This document shows, piece by piece, positions 1 through 6,094 of a DNA stretch of 8,998 bases. The stretch's first letter is position 1. Each line of letters begins with the position of its first letter. The stretch is from Victivallales bacterium (GTDB lineage: Bacteria > Verrucomicrobiota > Lentisphaeria > Victivallales > JAADHT01): assembly GCA_016930955.1 (NCBI GenBank), contig JAFGFR010000322.1, forward strand, positions 1 to 8,998, read 5' to 3'. A program made the position numbers and the translations under genes. The notes beneath the pieces are model-generated. The model was given only the letters and a program-made list of their open reading frames with translations, had not been told where the DNA came from and made no database searches.

Positions 1-770
1 CCCGAGCACTCGCCGAAGGGCAATCCGCCGTCAGAATAGAGAAGGTCCGGACGATACAGATCAATGATCTCGTTCATCACGGAAAGCCAGTACCGGTGAA
101 AGTCCTTGTCCGCAGTGTACCACGGCCTCGGGCAATGGGACTTGTCGCCGGCATGCTCGGAATTGTCGAGATAAAAATCCCGGTGCCCAGGGTCGCTGCC
201 GTCGTAGGGAATGTCCTTGTAGGGGCCATACGTGTCGCACCACTTGTTGGTCTTCCACCACGAAAAGGTGGCGCCGAGATGCTCGGTCAGGCCGAAGGGG
301 AGCCCCTCCTTGTCAGCCGCTTGCTTCCACATCTTGCATATGTCCTTCCCGGGGCCGACCTGCAGCGAGTTGAACCGGTTAAGCTTTGACGCGTAGTTGA
401 AAAAATGGTCATGGTGCATCGCCTGCCCGACAAAGTACTTGGCGCCGGCTTTCCGGTAAAGGCTCATCAAACCAATGGGGTCGAATCTCTCAGCCTTCCA
501 CAAAGAACAGATGTCCTTGTAGCCAAACTTCGATGGATGCCCATAGTGACGGACATGGTACAGATACTGAGGATGCCCCTCGATATACATGTTTCTCGCA
601 TACCAGTCCCCGCACATAGGCACGCTCTGCGGCCCCCAGTGGCTCCATATCCCGAATTTTGCGTCCCGGAACCATTTGGGGCACTCGTACTGCAGCAGGG
701 ATTCAAAAGTTGGTTTGAAGATGCCGCCGCCCCTCGAGGGGGATTTCACAGCCGAAACTCTTTTGCTCAT
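1..770 (-). CDS. Alpha-L-fucosidase, GH29 family (3' end outside window)
   Basis: This gene encodes a retaining glycosidase that removes terminal alpha-L-fucose from glycans. About 256 codons are visible from the ATG at 770-768; the C-terminal part lies beyond the left edge. The GH29 signature is clear: WFRDAKFGIWSHWG at residues 33-46, an HHDHF segment at 119-123 (many GH29 enzymes have HHDGF), and PDLLYSDGG at 241-249, where D247 is the expected catalytic nucleophile. The acid/base residue would lie near or beyond the window edge. I see no signal peptide (the N-terminus is MSKRVSAVKSPSRGGG), so it may act in the cytoplasm on imported oligosaccharides. It begins 15 bases after the stop of the aldo/keto reductase gene, so both are probably on one transcript. 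The ribosome binding site is weak (AAAGG about 6 bases upstream), consistent with translational coupling. Family assignment is confident; the substrate is unknown. Confidence 0.93.
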   Translation of the reverse strand, partial: MSKRVSAVKSPSRGGGIFKPTFESLLQYECPKWFRDAKFGIWSHWGPQSVPMCGDWYARNMYIEGHPQYLYHVRHYGHPSKFGYKDICSLWKAERFDPIGLMSLYRKAGAKYFVGQAMHHDHFFNYASKLNRFNSLQVGPGKDICKMWKQAADKEGLPFGLTEHLGATFSWWKTNKWCDTYGPYKDIPYDGSDPGHRDFYLDNSEHAGDKSHCPRPWYTADKDFHRYWLSVMNEIIDLYRPDLLYSDGGLPFGECS

Positions 771-785
771 AGTTTTGCCTTTGAT

Positions 786-1820
786 TCAAGCTGGTGTTAT
801 CACTCCGGCCTCATCCCAGAGGTCGTGCCACGTCTGGCCTTCCTTCCACAAAAAGACCTGACCCTTTATCAGCCGATTGTTCCTGTCTATGGCCGCAATC
901 CGTCTCATGTCGTCGTCGCTCAGAGGGTCTGATGCCGCCGCCGTTATGTTCGACAGATATTCGTTCCTGTGGACGGAGAACGGGATGGGAGTCTGTCCGC
1001 GCTGGACGGCCCACTTCACGCATACAACTGCCGGATGCACGTTGAGCCTCGCCGCAATACCCCTTATCACGGGATCCTCGATGTCAACGGTATCCTCGGG
1101 TGTCTTGTCGCGGTCGGGCCTCGTGGGAGAGCCTATCGGGCAGAACCCTATCGGCGCAATCCCGTTGCCGACAACAAAATCGAAAAACTCCTTCTGCTGG
1201 AAGTGCGGGTGAAGCTCCATCTCGTTGCAGGCAGGCTTGATCTTGGCATCACGCAGAAGAAGCTCGAGTTTGGGGATCGTCATGTTCGAGCTGCCTATAT
1301 GCCTCACCAGCCCCTTGTCGACGAGCTTCTCCATCTCGCGCCAGGTCTTCATGTAGTCCTCGTGTATGTACGGCTTGGCATCGGGACTCCGCGAGTCCAC
1401 ATCGCATCCCTTCGCATGGAAATTAGGGAAGGGCCAGTGCACCAGGTAAAGGTCCAGGTAGTCGAGCTGAAGGTCGGCAAGGGATTGCTTGCAGGCCGGC
1501 ATGACATCCTCCGGCTTGTGCTTGTCGTTCCAGAGCTTGGATGTTATCCACAGCTCCTCGCGCCTCACCGGCCCGCTGGACATAACCTCCTTCAGCGAGC
1601 ACCCTATGTGCTTCTCGTTGCCATACACGGACGCACAGTCTATGTGCCTGTATCCCACGGATATCGCACCCTTCACCGCCTCTGCTATTTCCTCGTCCTT
1701 GAACCGGTCCGAGCCGAAAGTCCCGAGACCTATCCCGGGCATTCTCGATCCAGTGTGCAGAACCCTTTGCGGGACCCTTTCCGGGTCAACCCCGTCCGCC
1801 GCAATCATGAATCCACTCAT
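786..1820 (-). CDS. Aldo/keto reductase family oxidoreductase
   Basis: This 344-residue protein is a TIM-barrel, nicotinamide-dependent carbonyl reductase or sugar/alcohol dehydrogenase. The full catalytic tetrad is visible: D61 and Y66 in YRHIDCASVYGNEK, K95 in LWITSKLW, and H128 in YLDLYLVHWP. The N-terminal GIGLGTFG (30-37) and the HIGSSNM strand (174-180) also fit. The usual cofactor-binding motif with Lys-Ser near the C-terminus appears here as PIPFSVHRNE (278-287): Phe281 stands where Lys normally contacts the NADPH 2'-phosphate, so cofactor preference may be altered. The start is supported by AAGGAG (plus-strand 1826-1831) 5 bases upstream. It is the middle gene of a dehydrogenase-reductase-fucosidase operon. 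Oxidation or reduction of a released sugar (for example fucose) is a reasonable inference from context, but nothing in the sequence proves the substrate. Confidence 0.93.
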   Translation of the reverse strand: MSGFMIAADGVDPERVPQRVLHTGSRMPGIGLGTFGSDRFKDEEIAEAVKGAISVGYRHIDCASVYGNEKHIGCSLKEVMSSGPVRREELWITSKLWNDKHKPEDVMPACKQSLADLQLDYLDLYLVHWPFPNFHAKGCDVDSRSPDAKPYIHEDYMKTWREMEKLVDKGLVRHIGSSNMTIPKLELLLRDAKIKPACNEMELHPHFQQKEFFDFVVGNGIAPIGFCPIGSPTRPDRDKTPEDTVDIEDPVIRGIAARLNVHPAVVCVKWAVQRGQTPIPFSVHRNEYLSNITAAASDPLSDDDMRRIAAIDRNNRLIKGQVFLWKEGQTWHDLWDEAGVITPA

Positions 1821-1876
1821 ATCTGCTCCTTAAAAAAATTATCCCGACTAACCTGAATCAGGTGTTTCCACTTGAC

Positions 1877-2950
1877 CTACTTGATCTCCTCGTCAAAGAC
1901 GACTGCGACCTTGCCGCACTTGCCGCTCGCCATAAGAGAGTACGCATCCCCAGCCTTCTCAAGGGGAAATCGGTGCGTCACAAGCTTCTCTGGACGTATC
2001 CCCCAACGGACTATGCGCTCGACAAGCTCCTCCATCTTCCATATCGAGGTCACCCAGGACCCATATAATGTCTTCTGGTCATGGATCATGTCCTCCGACG
2101 GCTTGAAGGACACCGTGCCGCCCTCTCCAATAAAGACAATCTTCCCCCACTTGCGCGTGGCCTGTATGGCCACCTCGCGCGCCTTGGCGTTGGCAGAGCA
2201 GTCTATCGCGCGCTCGACTCCCATACCCCCGGTCAGCGCCTTTATCTCCTTCACATTGTCCGGGCCGGCCTTCAGAACAATATCGCAAAGCTTGAGCTTC
2301 CTCGCTATCTTCATCCTTTCCTCGATAACGTCAGTGCCTATGATCATCGTCGCCCCCATCGCCTTGCAAAGCATGGCAGTCGCAAGCCCGACAGGGCCGA
2401 GACCGGTAACAAGCACGATGTCGTTGCCGCTGATGCCGACCTTCTCCAGCCCCTCGTAGACAGTCCCGAAGCCGCAGGCGACCTGCGCGCCGTCCGTGTA
2501 GGAAAGCACATCTGGAAGCAGCACGAGATCCTTCTCCTCCGCAAGTATGTACGGAGCCATGCCACCGTTCCTCTGCCAACCATAGGCCCTGCGGTATTTC
2601 TCGCTCGTGCAGGATATCATATACCCCCGGCGGCAGTCATTGCAGACTCCGCAACCCGAGATATGGTATAAGACCACCCTGTCGCCCTTCTTGAAGCGCC
2701 TGCATCCGGGCCCGGCCTTCTCTATCTGCCCACAGGGCTCGTGCCCGGCTATCATCCCGGGGATGTAGCCCTCCGCGCCCTTGCCAAGATGCTCGTGGTA
2801 GATGCAGCGGATGTCCGAGCCGCAGATGGTCGAGGACTTCGTCCTGACAAGCACCTCACCATGCCCCGGCTCGGGGATCGCGAACTGCCTGAACTCGACC
2901 GTGCTGTTCCCGGGCAATGTCGCCCCCTTCATAACATTTGACTTTCCCAT
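1877..2950 (-). CDS. Zinc-binding medium-chain alcohol/polyol dehydrogenase
   Basis: This 357-residue protein belongs to the medium-chain dehydrogenase/reductase (MDR) superfamily and should oxidise an alcohol or polyol with NAD(P)+. Catalytic zinc ligands are seen as C43 in TICGSD and H70-E71 in AGHEP. A structural zinc lobe is marked by C100, C103, C106 and C114 (GCGVCNDCRRGYMISC). The Rossmann fold starts at GLGPVG (183-188), and D207 after the second strand suggests NAD+ rather than NADP+. The start at 2950 has a strong AAAGGAGG site 5 bases upstream. The stop is TAG. It is the first gene of the operon, 56 bases before the aldo/keto reductase, and is divergent from an AraC regulator that probably controls it. 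It resembles sorbitol or threonine dehydrogenase-type enzymes, but the substrate cannot be read from the sequence. Confidence 0.94.
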   Translation of the reverse strand: MGKSNVMKGATLPGNSTVEFRQFAIPEPGHGEVLVRTKSSTICGSDIRCIYHEHLGKGAEGYIPGMIAGHEPCGQIEKAGPGCRRFKKGDRVVLYHISGCGVCNDCRRGYMISCTSEKYRRAYGWQRNGGMAPYILAEEKDLVLLPDVLSYTDGAQVACGFGTVYEGLEKVGISGNDIVLVTGLGPVGLATAMLCKAMGATMIIGTDVIEERMKIARKLKLCDIVLKAGPDNVKEIKALTGGMGVERAIDCSANAKAREVAIQATRKWGKIVFIGEGGTVSFKPSEDMIHDQKTLYGSWVTSIWKMEELVERIVRWGIRPEKLVTHRFPLEKAGDAYSLMASGKCGKVAVVFDEEIK

Positions 2951-3077
2951 CTCATCCTCCTTTAAAAAATTTCTCTGTAAATTTTACCATTGATATACTT
3001 GACAACCGGCAACCCGGATGTTCAAGTACAAATATAATGCCAAAACTTGTCGCATGAATGCCAATTATTGACTTTAG
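2951..3077. promoter_or_regulatory. Divergent promoter region between dehydrogenase operon and AraC gene
   Basis: These 127 AT-richer bases separate two divergent genes and must carry the start signals for at least one of them. On the plus strand there is a TTGACA (2999-3004) and a TATAAT (3033-3038), but they lie 28 bases apart, too far to form one standard sigma-70 promoter. Between them CAACCGG and CAACCCGG (about 3004-3017) form a short GC-rich direct repeat that could be part of an AraC-type operator. The dehydrogenase side has a clear AGGAGG site; the AraC side has no visible one just before its ATG at 3078. Position makes regulation likely; the exact sites are not resolved. Confidence 0.5.
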
Positions 3078-3992
3078 ATGACAGAAGAGACAAAAACAGC
3101 CTTTTTTGAGCCGTCGTATTTCTCCTCCCAGGTCGAGGAGGCCACGAGGTTCTACCGAAGCCCCATCGCAAGAAAAGGGGCGGCGATATATGTTGTCGCC
3201 GGCGGGCGCGAGGAATGCGCGCCGGGTTACGAGATCAGCCGAAGGACGTTCCCGTTCTACAGCATTGAATTCGTCGCCAGCGGAAAGGGAAGGCTGGAAC
3301 TCGCCAACGAGAAGTTCAGTCTTTCCCCCGGCACCATATTCTCGTACGGGCCGGGGATCGAGCACAGAATAACAACCTTCGAGAGCTCCCCGCTGCAGAA
3401 GCATTTCGTGAACTTTGCCGGAAGGGCGGCAAAAAAGACCCTCCTCGCAACCCGGATTCTCGGTAAGGTACTCTTCTCCTCGGAGCCAAACCAGATACTC
3501 GATAGCTTCAACGAGATAACCAGATATGGATTGTCACAGTCCTCATGCTCGGAGGAGATACTCTCTGGCCTCGTCAAGCTCCTGACACTCAAAATAGCCG
3601 ACACGGCCATAAGAACCCGGGATATCCACAGCGCCTCATTCGGGACATATCAGAGGTGCATCAGGATAATTGCCGAAAGGCATTCATCGTTGCTGACAAT
3701 GTCAGAAATGGCATCGCGATGCAACGTGGACCCGGCTTATTTGTGCAGGCTCTTCAGGCGTTTCGGCAACCAAAGCCCCTACCAGCACCTTTTAAAGGCG
3801 AAGATGAACAGGGCGGCGGAGCTGCTTCTCAGCCCCGGGGCGATGGTCAAAGAGGTGGCCACCGGGCTGGGCTTCGACGACCAGTTCCATTTCTCCCGGA
3901 GCTTCAAAAGATGCTTCGGCGTGCCCCCGACAGAGTTTGTCAGACTTCACCAAAGTCATCGGAAAGCCAGTTCCGCAGACAAATCAAGATAG
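3078..3992 (+). CDS. AraC-family transcriptional regulator with N-terminal cupin-like domain
   Basis: This 304-residue protein has the standard sugar-responsive AraC layout. Residues about 35-115 form a beta-rich cupin-like sensor (FYSIEFVASGKGRLELANEKF followed by LSPGTIFSYGPGIEH, 60-96). The C-terminal AraC DNA-binding domain spans about 190-292, with a first helix-turn-helix at LLTMSEMASRCNVDPAYLCRLFRR (205-228) and a second around VKEVATGLGFDDQFHFSRSFKRCFGVPP (258-285). It diverges from the dehydrogenase operon with 127 bases between, so it is the obvious candidate activator of that operon in response to a released sugar. No Shine-Dalgarno sequence precedes the ATG at 3078, so the start is less certain than the family. 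The 3' end, with a TAG stop, overlaps the convergent URO-D-like gene by 37 bases. Confidence 0.9.
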   Translation: MTEETKTAFFEPSYFSSQVEEATRFYRSPIARKGAAIYVVAGGREECAPGYEISRRTFPFYSIEFVASGKGRLELANEKFSLSPGTIFSYGPGIEHRITTFESSPLQKHFVNFAGRAAKKTLLATRILGKVLFSSEPNQILDSFNEITRYGLSQSSCSEEILSGLVKLLTLKIADTAIRTRDIHSASFGTYQRCIRIIAERHSSLLTMSEMASRCNVDPAYLCRLFRRFGNQSPYQHLLKAKMNRAAELLLSPGAMVKEVATGLGFDDQFHFSRSFKRCFGVPPTEFVRLHQSHRKASSADKSR

Positions 3993-5029
3993 GTCTTAAC
4001 TGCCTGCGGGGGGACGTTGAAGGGGATGTGGTTCCCGATGCACATCATGTACCCCGCGGACATCCTGCCTGTCTCGACCATGTCCTCGACCATTCTGCGA
4101 ATCTCGCAAGGGTTGTTCCGGTACATGACTCGGTTGTCACCCTCGCCGGCGATAAAACAGTTCTCGTACTTCCTCGCGATAGCCTTGTAGTCCGTGAAAG
4201 GCTCGGAGATAATGCCCCGAGCACCACAGGCCATCACATCGTCAACAAAGGCATCCACGCAGCCGTCAACCATGAAGATGACCTCCTTCCCGGCACTCTT
4301 TAGCATGTCCCAGTACTCCTCGTAACGCGGGAAGATGAATTTTTTCATCCATTCCGGCGAGACCACCGGACCGTTGCTGAGGACAATGTCGTCGTGGCAT
4401 ATCACAAAATTCACCGGAAGTCTGGCGAATGCCCTGAAAACCCTGCGGTTGATCTCCGCAAACTCCTCCATTATTCGCTCGAATTCAGGCTCGAGGCACA
4501 TCAGCATGAAGTTCTGGTACCCGAAGACGAGCATCGGCCACATGAACATGGTATTGTAGAAGCCCGCTGAGGCCGAGGACCCTTGGGGCGCCTTGTCGCC
4601 CCATTCCGCCGGGTACAACTTCCGGTAGCTGTTGAAAATCACCTCCTCGGAACTGTAATCCCTGTCCTCGACGACATGCCAACCCGTGAAATCTCCCTGC
4701 TCCAAAGGGCTGAACTTCAGCATGTCGGATATGTCGGAGAACCTCGAGGAAGCCTCGTCCTGCTGCCAGTGGTCCCTGTTGGAGTCCCCCCAGCGACCGT
4801 GCCCTTTGTCTTCCTGCTCCTCGGGACGAAGTTTCGGCGCGTCGGTCTTCGGGACAGGAAGGTTGAGCTGCGGGTAAAGCTCCTTGAGCCGCTCACGGCA
4901 CAGCCTCGGGTGGGCGTAGTAGTCAATACCAGAAAGATAAGTCTCCGCATCAGGGCACGACCAGTGTTCCCAATGCACTATCTTTCGCGGCCCATTGCCC
5001 ATAAAAGTCATGTATCTCTCGTTCTCCAT
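3956..5029 (-). CDS. Uroporphyrinogen decarboxylase-like (URO-D superfamily) protein
   Basis: This 357-residue protein matches the URO-D/methyltransferase superfamily in its C-terminal half: CHDDIVLSNGPVVSPEWMKK (201-220), a following PRYEEYWDMLKSAGK segment, FMVDGCVDAFVDDVMACGA (242-260), a strand before EPF, and CIGNHIPFNVPPQAVKTYLDL (330-350) near the end. True heme-pathway URO-D is unlikely: the N-terminal half is divergent and the neighbours are catabolic. Related proteins include corrinoid-dependent methyltransferases (MtaA/MtbA type), but the His-X-Cys zinc motif of those enzymes is not clear here; VDGC stands in its place. I chose the ATG at 5029 because AAGGAG lies 6 bases upstream; an in-frame ATG at 5068 would add 13 residues but sits inside the repeated 19-base element and lacks a good site. 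It diverges from an AraC gene that may regulate it. The actual reaction is unknown. Confidence 0.85.
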   Translation of the reverse strand: MENERYMTFMGNGPRKIVHWEHWSCPDAETYLSGIDYYAHPRLCRERLKELYPQLNLPVPKTDAPKLRPEEQEDKGHGRWGDSNRDHWQQDEASSRFSDISDMLKFSPLEQGDFTGWHVVEDRDYSSEEVIFNSYRKLYPAEWGDKAPQGSSASAGFYNTMFMWPMLVFGYQNFMLMCLEPEFERIMEEFAEINRRVFRAFARLPVNFVICHDDIVLSNGPVVSPEWMKKFIFPRYEEYWDMLKSAGKEVIFMVDGCVDAFVDDVMACGARGIISEPFTDYKAIARKYENCFIAGEGDNRVMYRNNPCEIRRMVEDMVETGRMSAGYMMCIGNHIPFNVPPQAVKTYLDLSAELAFR

Positions 5030-5035
5030 GCCTGT

Positions 5036-5041
5036 CTCCTT
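5036..5041 (-). promoter_or_regulatory. Ribosome binding site that fixes the URO-D-like start
   Basis: On the minus strand this reads AAGGAG, 6 bases before the ATG at 5029-5027. It favours this start over the longer in-frame ATG at 5068, which has no comparable site. Confidence 0.75.
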
Positions 5042-5054
5042 ATTTTCGACATCA

Positions 5055-5073
5055 AGAGCCAATTTCAAAACTC
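5055..5073 (-). promoter_or_regulatory. Recurrent 19-base upstream element, copy 1
   Basis: The plus strand reads AGAGCCAATTTCAAAACTC; as seen from the gene it is GAGTTTTGAAATTGGCTCT. It ends 25 bases before the start codon of the URO-D-like gene. An identical copy lies at 7245-7263 and a one-mismatch copy at 8763-8781, all in the same orientation. The core AATTTCAAAACT is a near-perfect dyad. It could be an operator, a promoter component or a conserved leader; I do not recognise it as a described site. Confidence 0.6.
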
Positions 5074-5153
5074 CACGCCCATAAAGAATAACACCGGCAA
5101 GATTTTTTGGAATGCATTGTTTTTTTTATTTGATGCACTATCTTTGGCTACTT

Positions 5154-5972
5154 ATGGAGTATAGCGCGTTATTATCCGGCCTCAGGACTGAGCTTGTAAC
5201 GGGTAACCTTACCCTTTGCGGCTCGGAATGGGGGAATCACGGCAGGCACAACTTCAGCGATCCGTTCTCTAGGCTTTACTGGGTGCGCAGAGGCAAGGGG
5301 GCCGTGATATATCCCGACAAGGAGTTCACGTTGGAGCCCGGGAAGCTGTATGTCTTCCCGGCGTTTCTCGCTGCCAGATATCTGTGCGTCGGCGAGATGG
5401 AGCTTTACTGGATACACTTCAAGGCGGAGCTTTTCGGCAGCATCGAGCTCTTCAGCTTCCTCGGACTGGAGCAGGTCTCGGCATTGGAGAAGTGGGACAA
5501 GCCGGAAGTGGTGTTCCGGAAGTTCTTCAATGTTCTGCAGAGCAACGATGTCCGTGCGCATCTCGAGGCCGACGGACTTCTCAGGCAATGGCTGGGGCGT
5601 TTCAAGCCGCACGAGCCATTGGACTCCAAGGATATCATGGTTGGAGTCTCGCGGATGAGGCCGGCTCTTTCCTACATAGACCATAATCTGCACCGGAAGA
5701 TAAGCTTGAAAGAACTCGCTCAGACGGTCGGGCTGCAGCATGCATATTTCTGCGATGTGTTCTCGCGTACGCTCGGCAGAACTCCGCTGGACTTCGTCAA
5801 CAGAAGAAGGATCGAGCAGGCACAGTTCCTCGTCGGAAAAGGCAATACCCCGTTGAAAGAGGTGGCCGACAAGCTGGGCTTCTCAGATGTATATTACTTC
5901 TCAAGGGTATTCAAGAAGGTCGTAGGCATTTCCCCTGACCACTACAGAAGACAGGTCAGGTCTAGAGCATAG
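5154..5972 (+). CDS. AraC-family transcriptional regulator (second)
   Basis: From the ATG at 5154 this encodes 272 residues. The N-terminal part is a beta-rich sensor (FSRLYWVRRGKGAVIYPD then FTLEPGKLYVFPA), the usual short cupin type of sugar-responsive AraC proteins. The last 100 residues hold both DNA-binding helices: ISLKELAQTVGLQHAYFCDVF and TPLKEVADKLGFSDVYYFSR, followed by FKKVVGISPDHYRR, a typical AraC signature ending. Start choice is uncertain: in-frame ATGs occur at 5112 and 5133 upstream, giving up to 286 residues, but the added stretch (MHCFFYLMHYLWLL) looks unlike a regulator N-terminus and none of the three has a clear ribosome binding site. The gene is divergent from the URO-D-like gene and is its likely regulator. 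It ends with TAG exactly where a heptamer repeat array starts. Confidence 0.88.
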   Translation: MEYSALLSGLRTELVTGNLTLCGSEWGNHGRHNFSDPFSRLYWVRRGKGAVIYPDKEFTLEPGKLYVFPAFLAARYLCVGEMELYWIHFKAELFGSIELFSFLGLEQVSALEKWDKPEVVFRKFFNVLQSNDVRAHLEADGLLRQWLGRFKPHEPLDSKDIMVGVSRMRPALSYIDHNLHRKISLKELAQTVGLQHAYFCDVFSRTLGRTPLDFVNRRRIEQAQFLVGKGNTPLKEVADKLGFSDVYYFSRVFKKVVGISPDHYRRQVRSRA

Positions 5973-6041
5973 GCGGAGGGGGGAGGGGGGAGGACAGAGG
6001 ACGGATGACGGATGACGGATGACGGAGGGCGGATGACGGAG
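5972..6041 (+). repeat. Degenerate tandem heptamer array (10 units, consensus GRCGGAK)
   Basis: Ten consecutive 7-base units can be read without a gap: GGCGGAG, GGGGGAG twice, GACAGAG, GACGGAT three times, GACGGAG, GGCGGAT, GACGGAG. The array begins on the last base of the AraC stop codon. Its first part is a G-run tract that could form a G-quadruplex. In style it resembles the short tandem heptamer repeats known from filamentous cyanobacteria, although the unit is different. It lies in the spacer between two convergent genes. Confidence 0.85.
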
Positions 6042-6049
6042 GATTAGGG

Positions 6050-6089
6050 GAAGTGCTGAAGTGCTCGATCTCTGAAGTTCTGGAGTGTT
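6050..6089 (+). repeat. Degenerate tandem octamer array (5 units, consensus GAAGTKCT)
   Basis: Five 8-base units follow each other: GAAGTGCT twice, a diverged CGATCTCT, GAAGTTCT and GGAGTGTT. The period changes from 7 in the preceding array to 8 here, so two separate repeat types sit side by side in the same convergent spacer. No gene is supported across it. Confidence 0.65.
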
Positions 6090-6094
6090 CCGCT

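Noticed and set aside
969..1856. Plus-strand open frame of 295 codons
   Set aside because: It lies opposite the aldo/keto reductase gene, which has full catalytic motifs; the plus-strand translation resembles no family.
1851..1863. ACCTGAATCAGGT palindrome between the dehydrogenase and reductase genes as an operator or terminator
   Set aside because: The arms are only 6 bases with a 1-base centre, which cannot form an RNA hairpin, and there is no second copy.
2999..3038. TTGACA and TATAAT hexamers as a sigma-70 promoter for the AraC gene
   Set aside because: The 28-base spacing is far from the normal 16-18, so they are not called as one promoter.
4973..5145. ATGCACTATCTTT present at 4973-4985 and 5133-5145 as an operator pair
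   Set aside because: A 13-base match is close to chance expectation in 9 kb, and one copy lies inside conserved-looking coding sequence.
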